Below, piece after piece: positions 10,679 to 22,252 of a DNA stretch of 64,000 nucleotides (positions are counted from its first letter, which is position 1; each line of letters begins with the position of its first letter). The notes under the pieces are model-generated. The model saw only the letters and a list, made by a program, of their open reading frames with translations. It made no database searches and was not told where the DNA came from. Source of the DNA: Cordia subcordata. Taxonomy: Eukaryota > Streptophyta > Magnoliopsida > Boraginales > Cordiaceae. A program made the position numbers and the translations under genes. The DNA lies in contig JAPTOF010000011.1 of assembly GCA_028554755.1 (NCBI GenBank), forward strand, positions 2,508,501 through 2,572,500. The letters run 5' to 3'.

Positions 10679-12529
10679 TCATGTGCCTTTAAGGTGCAAG
10701 CCCTAAAAGACCCACAAGTGTATGGATCATGTAAAATAGTGTGTACAAGTATGGGTGTTGAACCATAGGAAGGCTCAATGTGCGAAAGTGTCCTCTAGAA
10801 GAAGCCTAAAAAGGAACCTAAGCTAACATGTTTTTGTACTTTTGGATTATAGCGAGCTAAGGGAAAGATAAAAGGACTACAATACAAAAATAAGAAAGGG
10901 AAAGTGGGAACCTAAGCTAGTCTAAGAGGGATTTAAACCAATGAGAAGGTGTTAAGGTGACCTACACTTGTGAATGGGTGACTCTGTACTTCTATGCTAT
11001 GGTATTTAAGGCATTGGCTTATCTAAGTGATGCTTTAATACTAGGCCACTAGCCAGTATCCTAATTAATCCTAGGACTCAGTGCAGGTCCATCCCTAAGC
11101 GTGCACTACTTAGAGTTACGGCATGACCCTTATGTACCTAAGGCCATAGGAGGGACTAGAAAGCTAACTAGGTGTCCTAGAACGATCGTATCCTATCTCC
11201 TAAACTATTGGTTGGATCTAAAACCAAAGCCTAGGGTTACTAAGGTTGACCAAACCCTACCTGGACTCCTATTAGCTGGATTTAAAGTTAAAGGCTCTCG
11301 AGCTAGGCTAATCTAAACTTAGGCTCCATCAATCTAGGGACACTATAGCTAGTTGATGCAATACAAGCACAATCTTACATGTTTTAAAGTAAGGTGTTGT
11401 GAATATGTTAATCTATTCACCATCAAAACGTCAACAAGTTTGATTCACACCATTATAAGTAAATGGGTACCAACATCTAGTAAGATTGGAGCTAGTATTT
11501 ACTATAAAGCATGCTTATACTTTATATAGACATGAATATAGCAAACCCACTTCATAATATCCATAAATAAACACATAGACATACATATCAAATGGATTAG
11601 ATGTGTTCTATTACAAATATAGTCCAAGTTATACACATACTAGTCACTTAGCCATTTAATCAAACATGTAGATATGAATTGATAAAAAGCCATTCACATG
11701 AAGAATAAAGTATGTATATATATAAGCTAATAGAATCCCATAACAAAAAGTAAAGAATCAACCCATTACACATGTTTTGTCATCTTAATCTATTTTCTCA
11801 AGCTTTAAATGAAATAGGATGAAAGAGCGTTGAGAGAACTCCCATTTCATCCTTGCTTGTTCTTGTACAAATTTGAGTAAATCCTCCTCTAAAAGTTGTT
11901 GAAATCCTTCAAAGATGCTTAGATCTAGTTGGGTGTGTATGTTAATGTGTGTATTGGAGATTGGTGATGAGAGGATTAGGGTTTTGGGATATGAGTGTGA
12001 AAGAATGTCTTTTTTAAAAATAACCAAAAGTGGGTGTATATAGCCAATTTTTTATGACTACCAGTTGAGCTAACCAATGCACTGCCTCCAAGGGATCTCT
12101 TATCTTCCTAAATAAGATTATATTCTAGTTTTGGTCACATAGAGAGGGGGTCGACTGCCTCTCTGAAGCTACTAGGCCGAAGGTCCAAACTTGCTCTCTT
12201 TTTCGCTCTTCTTTGCCTCTGGTTGCCTTGATCTTTGTCTGGGAGCTTCCCAACATGATTTTCTTCCACTTTTCGTCTTCAATTATGCTTCTAATCCTTG
12301 CCCAAACCATCTCTATCTTTATTGATCTCCAAGCAATCCTCAATCTTACCTAAAACATCCAAAATAGGCAATTAGTGTAACATTTGCCTTTTAACTCAAC
12401 TATGTAGAATTGTATATGCTTAAGCCTATCTCTAGCATGGGTACTACATTAATGAAACTATTTAAGCTTAATACACCTTTAAAATATAGACAAATAACAA
12501 TGCAAACACATATATAAACACAACAAGTC
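10679..12529 (-). mobile_element. Solo LTR, family A, inside Copia gag
   Basis: It is flanked by perfect 5-bp duplications AAGTA (10674-10678 and 12530-12534). Read on the minus strand it starts TGACTTGTTGTG and ends ...AAGGCACATGA, slightly decayed forms of the family ends. It is 1851 bp long, as expected for LTR-A. The interrupted Copia frame resumes exactly after the second AAGTA. It contains the family hairpin at 11208-11227, in which both arms have changed (TTGGTT/AACCAA). Confidence 0.92.
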
Positions 12530-12711
12530 AAAGTACTACATCTGTGACAAGCTAGGTCACTTTGCTTGTGAGTTTAGCGAGACCAAGAAGATAGCAAAAT
12601 CTTCTTCTTATGATTTTGTATGTGTAGCTAGCACTGTGTTACTAACTAACTCTTCTCCTTTATGGGCTATGGATTCAGGAGTAACCGACCATGTAGCTAG
12701 AGATTAAGGGG
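12530..12711 (+). pseudogene. Copia zinc knuckle and protease
   Basis: This continues the gag after the LTR insertion. YICDKLGHFACEF is a decayed CCHC knuckle; its first Cys is lost. About 35 codons later WAMDSGVTDHVARD carries the aspartic protease signature D-S-G with the downstream H typical of Copia. A stop follows immediately (near 12706), and the region up to 12870 is frameshifted. Confidence 0.75.
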
Positions 12712-12874
12712 CCTATGTATGTACCGTTAAATTCTAATAGAAACTAGATGGATATATATAGGTGACAACAATAAAGTTGAAGTCAAAAGAATTGGCACAT
12801 GCAAGTTGAGCTTGCGGAGAGGTCAAACTTTGTACCTGCATGATATTTTGTTTGCACTTGACAATTTGTGAAAC

Positions 12875-13790
12875 TTGGTCTCGGTCAATGTTCTTTTTGG
12901 ACTAGGTTTTAGTATGCATTTTCATGATAGCCAAGTAGATATTTATCATAGCACTAGTTATTATGGTTTTGGATTTATACCTAATAGTTTTATGGTATTA
13001 GATGATGATAACTCTATTAATAGTTATTATAATAGTAGTTGCTTTTCTATGAATGCTTCTTTTAGTTCTTTAGATTTGGGAGAAACACTGTGGCATGCTA
13101 GGTTAGGTCATATTGGTCAAGACCGAATGAATAATTTGACAAAGGAAAATCTTCTAGGTTCACTCACGAAGGTTAACATGCCAACTTGTGAATATTGCCT
13201 TACAGGGAAAGCAATAAGAAAACTGTTTGATAAAGCTAAGAGAGTTGAATATCCATTGCAATTAACCCATTCAGATGTTTGTGGTTTAATGAATGTTTAG
13301 ACAAGATGTGGGGAATGTTATTTCATCACCTTTAGAAATGACTTCAAGCAGTTTAGGTACGTATATCTGATCTCTCACAAGTCAGAAGCATTGGAATGCT
13401 TCATAAAATTCTTAAATGAAATAGAGAATCAGTTAGAAAGAAGGGTTAAAACCTGAAGGACAGATCGAAGGTGTGAATATCTATATGATCAGTTTAAAAA
13501 GCTGTGTGATGAACGAGGAATAATAAGGCAACTTACTATTTCTAGAATGCTACAACAAAATGGAGTGGTTGAAAGGAGGAATAAGACAATTCTAGAGATA
13601 GTTAGGTCTATGATGGCACGAGCTAAAATCTGAATATCTTATTGGGGGATGCTTTATTGACTGCCACCTATTTACTTAACCGAATACCCACTAAGTCACG
13701 TCCATCAACTCCATATGAACTATGGACAGGTAGAAAACTTGATCTATCATACTTGAGACTTGGGGCTTAGCAGCCTACATTCATGATTCA
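12875..13790 (+). pseudogene. Copia integrase, broken
   Basis: The open part (12875-13300) holds the pre-integrase zinc domain, LWHARLGHIGQDRM through CEYCLTGKAIRK (HHCC), then LTHSDVCGLMN with the first catalytic Asp. After a stop at 13299, the core continues as RTDRRCEYL (second Asp) and QQNGVVERRNKTILEIVRSMM (catalytic Glu), with further stops and frame changes. The integrase therefore cannot be active. Its position before RT is diagnostic of Ty1/copia gene order. Confidence 0.82.
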
Positions 13791-15065
13791 TCTGACAAGT
13801 ACAGAAAATTGGGACCTAGAGGCAAAAAGTGTATCTTTATTAGGTATCCTGAGCACTCTAAAGGATATGTATTCATCGGTGAACATAATGATGAAGGTCT
13901 TACTGAAATTGAATTGCGAGATGTTACATTCCTAGAGAATGACTTTCCAAATAGAGGTGAAGTTGACAAGAATCTTGGTTTATACAAATTACACGAGACA
14001 AAAGAAGATGATATGCAATTGAATATGGTATAAGAGGAATATCACAATTGCTAGAAAAGGAGGAAGATGTACATAAAAATCTTGGATCAAAAGAAGATAT
14101 TGCATTATCTAGTGACTTTGTTTAGAAGAACTTCATCCTAGAAGGAGTAGTCGAGGAATGATTTCTTATCGTCAATTTGAAATTGAAGGAGAAGTCTTTA
14201 TGATAACTCCACAGGATAAGAAAGAACCTCAAACACTACATGAGGCACTCTCATGTCTTACTAAGAAAGAATGGAAAAAGGCAATGGAAGAGAAAATGGA
14301 ATCAATGAAAATGAATAAAGTATGGGAGTTGGTTGACCTTCCAAAAGGACACTAAGCAATTGGGAACAAATGGGTTCTTAAAATTAAAAGAAAACTTGAT
14401 AAGTCTATTGAGAGGTATAAGGCTCGCTTAATAGTAAAAGACTACACTCAATAGGAAGGAATTGATTTTGAAGAAACCTTTTCTCTTGTCGTAAGGTTTA
14501 CCTTAATTCACCTTATCCTAGCTATAATGGCACAATTATATTTGGAATTTCACCAAATGGATGTCAAAACCGCATCTCTCAATGGAGATATGAGGAGATT
14601 ACATGGAACAACCTTCTGGCTTTGTGGAAAAAGGTCTAGAGAAAAAAGTCTGTAGATTGCAAAAATCAATCTATGGTCTTAAACAAGCTTCTAGATAGTG
14701 GAACATAAGATTTCATGAAGTTATTTCATCAAATAATTTTGAAATGATAGACAAAGACCACTGTGTATATGCTAGCGTTCTAAAGAAAAATTTGTATTAT
14801 CTCTATATGTGGATGATATTCTATTAGCTAGGAATGACAAAGATTTTGTCAAAGCTAATATGGAATGCCTATTCTCTTAATTTGAGATGAAAGATATGGG
14901 GGAAGCAAACTATATTCTTGGTGTTAAAATTCACAGAGATAGGTCAAAAAGACTATTGTCCCTATCTCAAGAACCTTATAGTGACAAGATACTTGAACGT
15001 TTTTGAATAGCAAATTGTAAAGCAATCGACACTCCAATAGCTAAAGGCTTGACTTTGAATCTCAG
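13791..15065 (+). pseudogene. Copia linker and reverse transcriptase, 5' part, broken
   Basis: A fairly open stretch 13809-14033 encodes the integrase tail (GPRGKKCIFIRYPEHSKGYV, the usual G-x-KxxxF-x-GY motif area). The RT begins near 14230 with EPQTLHEALS and EWKKAMEEKMESMKMN, then KWVLKIKR and YKARLIVKDYTQ. The catalytic motif YVDDI lies at about 14806-14820, followed by ARNDKDFVKANMECL, EMKDMGEANYILGVKI and DTPIAKGL. There are multiple stops and shifts. The frame is cut at 15065 by the LTR-C insertion and resumes at 27250. Confidence 0.82.
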
Positions 15066-17305
15066 TGATGTGTTGGTTTTGTGTGTGTTTATGTATTGCA
15101 TTCTTATTCTTGTTTTGAAGTGTTTTTTGCTTTATTAGGTATATTAGTATAGCATTTAGGTCATACTTGTGCATATTACGGTTTACATGTTCATAGTTGA
15201 CCCTAGGACATAAATGCTACACTAATACGTGCTTCTTGCTTGATTTAGGTGAGGTTTGGAGCAATGCTTAGAGCTAAAAAGGACGATTATTTGATGATCT
15301 AGCAAAGCTATGGTTGATTGGGATGAAAAGATGAAGAAAAAATTCCTTGGAGATGCCCAAAAGTGATACGAGGCCATAGAAAAAAATTGCACGCAAATTG
15401 AAGCTAAAATGAGCGAGTTATGGGCAAAACAATGTTTTTGCCGGTCATTTCCTAGGCTTTGCTAGTTGACCAGCGGGGGGCGACTGGCAGAACCAGAAAG
15501 CCTCATTTTGTGCCAATCTTCTAAGCTCTAGTGCTGATCCACTGGTAGGGTCGATCGGTAGTGCGTTGTAACTATTTAAAGGCCCGATTTTATTGCAATT
15601 TAATCATCTTTCACCCTATATTCACACAACCACTTTCTAAAACCCTAAATCCACCTAACCCTACCTAATATACACACTTCTACACATGTTTTAGCACTAA
15701 GAATCAAGCCTTTAAGAGAATCAATCACATGGATTAAGGCATAGCTCTTGGATTGTAAAGATATGGCTTTGGATAAAAAGGTAGCTTCTTTGTCTCTTTT
15801 TTATCCTAAGTTAACGTATGTTTGATTAGACCTATATAGGGTGATATACTCTTGTATTATGGATGATTATTACAATATTGTTATGGGTATTTGATGGATT
15901 TAAATATATATACTTGTACTTAGGGTTTTGATTGGTGATTGTAAACCTTTAAGAGTGTTACCCACAAGCGCACGGGTCGCTGTAGTATAACGTGTGCGAG
16001 TGCAGGGTTGTGTCCACGAGGAGGCTATCTATATGTGTGGATCTAAGTCAAAGTGTACCCTACACTAGCTCTGTGTAATCTTACCTACTCTTTTTAGGGT
16101 TTTAGATTGGAGCTCTAATTTAAACCTAAACTAAGGGAAATAAACTTAAATAATGGGAATGGTGGTATAAACAAGCCATAGAAGTGAGGCTCTACAAGGG
16201 TTTGGGAGAACTTAGCGGTGATTGCTTCTTAGGAATGGATTTTGGTTTTTAACCTTGTTTAGAGGCTATTGATGGTTCGATTACTCTAATGTCGGGCTTA
16301 GTTTACTAGACTTACCACATTTAACTATCGATGCAACCCTATCCTTAACCTGGCCCAATTAGAAGTATAGGTTTGTCCTAGATGGCTATGGCTTTTGGAT
16401 ATAGTTCTATGTCCCTTGGGTGTTGATTAATGTCCTAATAGGGAGTCTAACCTTTTAGTTATGTTTCAAACTAAAGATTAAGTCCCTTAGGCCAATCAAG
16501 TGATAGTGGTACCTGTTTAGCCATGTTTCATGCTAGAGGTGATTACCTACTATATTAAAGGCATGAAAAACATAATTAATCAACACAACTATAGTTGCAA
16601 GTAGGGCTCATGCCATTAGCATGGATTAAGGCTAAGGTGGGGCCACTACTCTTAGCATCTAAGCACAAATTACACATGTAAACTCATAGAGACATTTCAT
16701 CAACACCTTGACATGTTCAATTTCAAGCCTTAGAAATGTAAGAACAAAGCATGAATATACAACCATCAATATTTAAAAAAAAGTATTAAGATCCTTAACC
16801 CATTACAAAAATAGCAATCATCACTAATGTGGAGCTATCTAACATAGTATAGACAAGAATAATGAGAAGAATGTAAAGCTCCCTCATTATTCTTGCTTGC
16901 TCTTTACAAAGCTTGCTCTAAACCCTCCAAATCCTTGCTTGATCTTCAAATCCAAGCTTGTTTATGGATGAAATTGATGTGGATTGTGTGTGTGAGATAG
17001 GTGAATGATGGAATTAGGGTTTGGTGTAATGGGTATGGAAGATGGGGATCAAAGATATCCAAAATAGGCTCAAAATGGGCTTAAATAAGCCATTCTGCTG
17101 CAAAAGTCGGTCGCCAGATCGGTCTCCTGGCGTAAAACCAAGTGATTCTGGCCAAAATTGTTGAACATTCTGACCTAGGTCGGAAGTAGGTCCGGTCGGC
17201 CGACCCTTGGTAGGGGTGCAATCGCTTTTCAATAGTTTTGGTCATAACTTGCTCATTTTGGCTCCAATTGTGCACGATTTTTTTCTATGGCTTTGTATTG
17301 CTTCC

Positions 17306-19073
17306 TGATGTGTCTATTTTGTGTGTTTATATTTTGCAATTATATACTTGTTTTGAGGTGTTTTGAGCTTCATTTGATGTATTAGTTTAACATTTAGGTC
17401 ATACTCATGCATATTAGGGTCTACACGTTCATAGTTGAACTTAGGACTTAAATGCTACACTAATGCACGTTTCTTGCTTGTTTAAGGTGTGATTTGGGAA
17501 GATAATTGGAGCTTAAATGAGGGTGATTGAAGTGTGGAACAAAGCCAAGGGTGTTTTGGATGCAAAGGAATGAAGAAAAGTGCTTTTGGAAATGGCCGGA
17601 AGAAAGGAGGAGCGACCGAGGCGAAACTGAGCGCAACGTGAGCCAAATTCGGATCTTGCGACCTAAAAAGGACATGGAGAAATTTTGGATACATTTTAGG
17701 GTGCAAAATATGGCTTGGGAGATCCCCTACGACGATACAAAGCCATAGAAAAAAATGGTGCGCGAATCGGAGCTAAAACGAGAAAGATATGACCATTTTA
17801 CTATCAAGATCGGTTAGCCTCTGTATAGGCCGGACGACCAGGTCGACCGGCCAGATCAGAACCTGGGCCAATTTTGGCCGGACGACATAGGCCCAAAGCC
17901 GGTCGACCGGCTGGGCCCCTGGCTGGACGCGTTGAAAGCTTTATTTAAGCCACTTTTCAGCCCTTTTGAGGGGAGGAACTTTTATTTCTTAAACCCTAAC
18001 CTCGACCCACTACACAAACCACCCTAAACCACAATCTAAACCCCACACCAAGCAAGGATTGAAGCAGCAAACAAAGAATTGAAGGATTTGTATGGATTTG
18101 GAAGCAAGAATTTAGGGAAGTTCTTCTTGTTCTTTCTCTATTTCTTGGAAATATGTTGCTAGATTAGGCTAGATTTAGGGTTGATTGTTATTGTATATTA
18201 GATTAGGGCGTTGAATAATGGATTTGTGTAGATATTTGGCTCTTAATACATATTTATTTACATAAATTTATGGCATGATTCAATATGTCTATGTATTGGA
18301 AATCAAGCATGTCTATGTGTTTGTTAAAATGCCTAAGTGAATATGCATGTGTTATTTGTGCTTGAAATGCTCTTATCTACTTATTTGGGTGATGTGATTG
18401 TGCGTAATCTCATGGCTTTAGCTTTAAATCCAGCTAATAGGTTACATGCTTTGCTTAGTCGAGTTTAGGTGCTAGTCCTTGGCTTTAAATCCAGCCAAGC
18501 GGATAAGTTAACCTAGACTAGAGTATCCCTCATCCACGTTAGTGTTGGTAAATTGAGCCTTAATGTCACGTAGTGTTTAGATGCTAGTCCTAGGCTTTAA
18601 ACCCAGCCAAGAGGATAAGTTCTACACACGAATTGCGTAGGCTAGGAGGGATTGGCCCTTAGCTTTAAATCCAGCTAATGGGTTAAACCACTAGTATTGG
18701 TTAGGAGAACCCCCGATCAACACAATGGCAATAGAAGTCTCGAGCCTTAGATAGACCTTATCCGTTCTCATAGCCTAAGTCTAGTTGCAATGCAGTCGCC
18801 CTAGGTCCTCCTTCTTCTTTATTAGTGTCTCCTTCCTTAGTTTGGCTCCCTTAAGTTCCTCCATAGATTAGTTTATTTTCTTTTTTTTTTCGAGTTCCCT
18901 TCCATCTCAAAGTAAGTACACACACGCACGTAGCTAGTTTAAGGCACCCCAATACACAGAAACTAAACTAAGGTAGCCTCCCTGTGGATTCGACCCCGCA
19001 CTTGCACACACTGTACTGCACACGTCCCATGCACTTGCGGGCTATTAAGGCTTGTGCTCAAAGAGCGATATCA
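17306..19073 (+). mobile_element. Solo LTR, family B, inside the Ec 3' LTR
   Basis: It is 1768 bp, starts TGATGTGTC, ends ...GAGCGATATCA, and has perfect CTTCC duplications at 17301-17305 and 19074-19078. It is the cleanest reference copy of LTR-B in the window. It shows a 23-bp inverted repeat near its start (17378-17400 with 17445-17467), a GCCGGTCGACCGGC palindrome at 17898-17911, a TTTATTTAA box near 17939, and four small hairpins (18418-18437, 18479-18498, 18591-18610, 18659-18678). Same family as the LTRs at 49047, 57721 and 63044. Confidence 0.92.
18418..18678 (+). promoter_or_regulatory. Cluster of four small leader hairpins
   Basis: Four 20-nt hairpins share the loop TTAAA(T/C)CC. 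Hairpins 1 and 4 have stem TTAGCT/AGCTAA, hairpin 2 has TTGGCT/AGCCAA, hairpin 3 has TAGGCT/AGCCAA. They lie downstream of the promoter, so in the transcribed leader. The loop overlaps a self-complementary TTTAAA. A role in RNA packaging or dimerisation is possible but not shown. Confidence 0.5.
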
Positions 19074-19513
19074 CTTCCATAGATCTCTCAAGCCATTTTT
19101 CTTCATCTTTTGCACCCTATAAACATATCCAAACTTATTCCATGTCGTCTTTGGTTGCAAGCTCTGAATTTGGCTCCCATTGCACTTGGTTTTGCCTGAT
19201 TATTCTGTTCTTCGTCCAGGAGCTTCCAAATGGGATCTTCTTGCTTTCTTCTCACCCAAAACACCTTTGGATTGGCTTCATCATCACATGTTCATCATTG
19301 TCAGCTCCAAGCATTGTTCCAAATCTCACCTAAACGCACAAGAAATAAGCACTTTGTGTAGCATTTTTCCTATAAACTAAAGTATGAACACTTATGTCCT
19401 TATATGCACAAATATAGCATAAATTCCATATTAAGGCCATCTAATAAGCTCAAAAACACCTATAAATAGATATAGAAATACAATGGAAGACCACACACAA
19501 AACCAACACATCA

Positions 19514-20981
19514 ACACCCTTAAACCTTCTCTTTGCTTTTCCTTAAGCAAGCATAAACCTAAGTTTATCTCTTAGAAGCTTAAGAGGGTTGCCTACAAGC
19601 ATTGACTTGCTATCTTAGTGAATTTAAGGAGTATGAAGGGTCGTTCTTTTCATAGAGGGATCTCCAAGCCTCTTTGGATCCTCCCTTTACTCACAAGAGG
19701 TCTCACACCTTGTAGGAAGTTCCTAAGTAGTTTTGACCACCATAAGCTCGGGAGTCTAACACATACACAAGGGATGTTGATACTTCGTACTCCCTCAACT
19801 AACATGGCCTCCTTAATGTACACATAGCCTCAGTGATACGGAGAGAAGGAATGTATAAACATAATGGCTCACAAAATGATGTAAAGAGGCTTATTCATGC
19901 AACATCAAAGAACAATAAAACAAACTTGTGCTAAGTTGACATTGTTTCACTTGAGCACTTATTCAATGAACTTTTTTATGCCTTTGGCTTTTTTCAAAAT
20001 TTTCAAACATTTTTTTTCTGATTTTCTTTTAATCATTTCATCTTTTTGCACTTTTTTGCCTTTTTTTAATTTTTTTGAATATTTTTGCATTTTGAATTGC
20101 ATAACAAAAAGAAAAGAAAAAGAAAGGCTAAGGCACGTAAAAAAAATAACCAAACAAGGAAGGGGCACTTATATCAAAACCCCTTTCAAACCACTTTTTC
20201 CAACCAAGCTATAAGGTAGCTACAAGGTGCATTCTTAATGGTGCTCACTCCCTACAGCATTTAAGAGGAATTTTCTCGAAGCCTCGAATTTTCCTCGACT
20301 CCATTTACTCCTTACAATACAAACTTACACATTTAAATCAATCACAAGAGCCAACACTCCAATCACCCAAGAGATAAACAACTTTCTATGCATCAAAATT
20401 TAAAAATTTTCACCATTTTTAGGAATATAACGCACATCTACCCTAATCAAAGCAAAAATATAATGCACACCTACTCTAATTAAAGCAAAAAACAATAAAA
20501 CCAAACTCTTATACCCCTAAACCTAAACTTTGCTTGTCCTTAAGCAAATAAATAAGGCCACACAATAAGCAATTAGGCATCAAAAAGTATGGAAGGGTGG
20601 TAGGGACGGAGTCGATAAGAGGGGACAAGTGGAGGGGAAATAGATATAATGTTGTTTAGCATTAAGCTGTGCATGCCATGTTTTGATGATTTTGTCCATT
20701 AACTTCCTTTGCACCCAATTTCTGCTCAACTTAAAACACCTACAAAGGAAATCAACAAACACAACATTACAAGTTCACAATGGCAAGTGTAAATGACAAG
20801 GCTTTATGTATGGAAAGCAACAGTCATAAGGGAAACAAAAATGAAAAGACAAGAAACAAAAAACAAAGTGTGCTAAAAAAAAAGAAAAACTAAAAAACTC
20901 ATTAATCAAACTCTAACTATCAAAATTTCTAAGGTGGCTCCTAATAACGCCAGATTTTACGCCCCTAACCCGGCAGTAATG
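19514..20981 (-). other. Ec 3' non-coding region with two polypurine/hairpin modules
   Basis: Next to the LTR (19514-19556) the minus strand reads a hairpin CTTAAGGAAAAGCAA followed by a G/A-rich tract ending GGGTGT. A second, similar module (TTGCTTAAGGACAAGCAAAG plus a purine tract) lies at about 20513-20548. The sequence between is alike in the autonomous copies (45080-46043 and the complement of 53245-54200). No reliable ORF is present; those of 60-105 codons are T/F-rich shadows. Confidence 0.65.
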
Positions 20982-21659
20982 TTAGGGCCAGTGGTGCTTA
21001 AAATCCTTAGGCACGTACTGCCAGGTAAGCAAATTAGCACAAAAAAAAGTGAATGGATGTAACAAATGAAAAATGCAATCAACATCACACATCCGACGTC
21101 TCGAAGATCTGAACTCATGCCCTAACAATGTGTACAGAGGATTATGCTGGGCATTGTCAGATAAAAGAAATTGATCAAAAAATGTGCATCTCACAGGGTA
21201 GGCTATAACAAATGACAAAAAAACGCACTCTTCTATATCTAGGTCGAACACTCGAATCTCTTCTTTCAAACTTAACTCACTAGTGGCTAACCTAAACTCT
21301 AGCAGAATCCAAGGAGAAAGTAAAGCATTATTCTCTGTATGATCGAGAACAATTCGTACAGATGAGAACTCTGAAAGAGTAGAAAGCACACTCAGGGGAA
21401 GCTTGGGACTACTCGCAACTAGGGAAGGATCTATGGCAATGGTCTCACTAGACCTAAGAGTAGATGAGAGAATGGAAAATGTATTCAATTCAGAAAGAGA
21501 GATGCCAAAGTTAATCAGAGCAATAATCTCATCAAGCTTACCAATATCATTCGGGGCTGGGAGTGAATCAGCGGACTCTTTGACATGGGAAGTAGGAATG
21601 TCCACTAAGGAAAGCACATCACTCTCCAATTGAGTCTCACTAAAAGCCTCTAAATTCAA
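20982..21659 (-). CDS. Ec domain X after protease (unknown function)
   Basis: A 225-codon frame on the minus strand. It is in frame with the second part of the protease (21660-21899) and separated from it by one stop codon, so it was probably the C-terminal part of a gag-PR-X polyprotein. I recognise no enzyme motif: there is no RT YMDD/FMDDF, no RNase H and no integrase HHCC or DDE. Near the C terminus, FTFFCANLLTWQYVPKDFKH resembles the C-terminal end of the N-element protein (STFCALMIIRQFVPRNFKH). The rest is weakly alike in spacing. The region directly after it also resembles the post-ORF region of N and A. It is hydrophilic overall, and I see no obvious membrane segment. Confidence 0.6.
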   Translation of the reverse strand: MNLEAFSETQLESDVLSLVDIPTSHVKESADSLPAPNDIGKLDEIIALINFGISLSELNTFSILSSTLRSSETIAIDPSLVASSPKLPLSVLSTLSEFSSVRIVLDHTENNALLSPWILLEFRLATSELSLKEEIRVFDLDIEECVFLSFVIAYPVRCTFFDQFLLSDNAQHNPLYTLLGHEFRSSRRRMCDVDCIFHLLHPFTFFCANLLTWQYVPKDFKHHWP

Positions 21660-22252
21660 CTACTTGATGATCATGTTGAGTACAGCTCTATCTTCCAAGG
21701 ACAAGAAAGAATCATGGGAATCATTAACACAAGAAGCAACAGACTTTATGAAAAAACAATTCTCCTTATAACCCGCTCTATCCTTAGTGGCAGACTTAGT
21801 ACCCCTTACCTTTACCTTTAAATTTCCAAATGTAAACTTAATGATCCCTGTCCTATAATGAATCATTGCATCGACAGCTGCTAAAAATGGTCTTCTCAAA
21901 AGGACAAGTGTCGTATTCCTAGTTCATGACCTAGATGCATGTCTAGAATAATGAAATCCATAGGATAATAAAATACTCCAACTTTAACTGCGACATCTTC
22001 AACTATCCCTCTAGGTCTTCTCTTACTTCTATCAGCCAACTGTAAAACCACACTAGTAGGCTTCAATTCCCTAAAACCTAAATGTTTATACACCAAACAA
22101 GGAATAAGATTGACACTATAACCTAAATCAAGCAAGGCATGGGCTACCGGATGATTATTAACAGCACAAGATATAGTAAAGGCTCTAAGATCACTAAGCT
22201 TAGGTGGAACACTTATGGTGCAAATGCTATTAACCCTCTTCGTAAGTTTCAT
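21660..22252 (-). pseudogene. Ec aspartic protease, frameshifted
   Basis: The frame 22252-21896 carries ALLDLGYSVNLIP, the Athila-type protease active site (D-L-G). PTSVVLQLADRSKRRPRGIV and YPMDFIILDM follow. A frameshift near 21900 moves the rest (RRPFLAAVDAMIHYRTGIIKFTFGNL) into the next frame. The same order is in the autonomous copy at 41260-41580, where [15 protein letters not shown] is uninterrupted. A stop at 21660-21662 ends the second part before domain X. Confidence 0.8.

Larger units (their letters stand above)
15936..19513 (-). repeat. Ec 3' LTR, interrupted by solo LTR-B
   Basis: Parts 15936-17305 and 19079-19513 together give about 1.8 kb. They match the Ec 5' LTR at 24349-26161 (1813 bp) from end to end. 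In element orientation it starts TGATGTGTTGG directly after the polypurine tract and ends ...TTACAATCA. The break is a clean 5-bp-duplicated insertion. Confidence 0.9.

Noticed and set aside
17306..19073. Small ORFs within LTRs (for example 17460-17748 and its copies near 50228-50575 and 58941-59236) as conserved genes
   Set aside because: They recur because the LTR is repeated, overlap on both strands, and cover the promoter and upstream sequence; the apparent conservation is that of the LTR.
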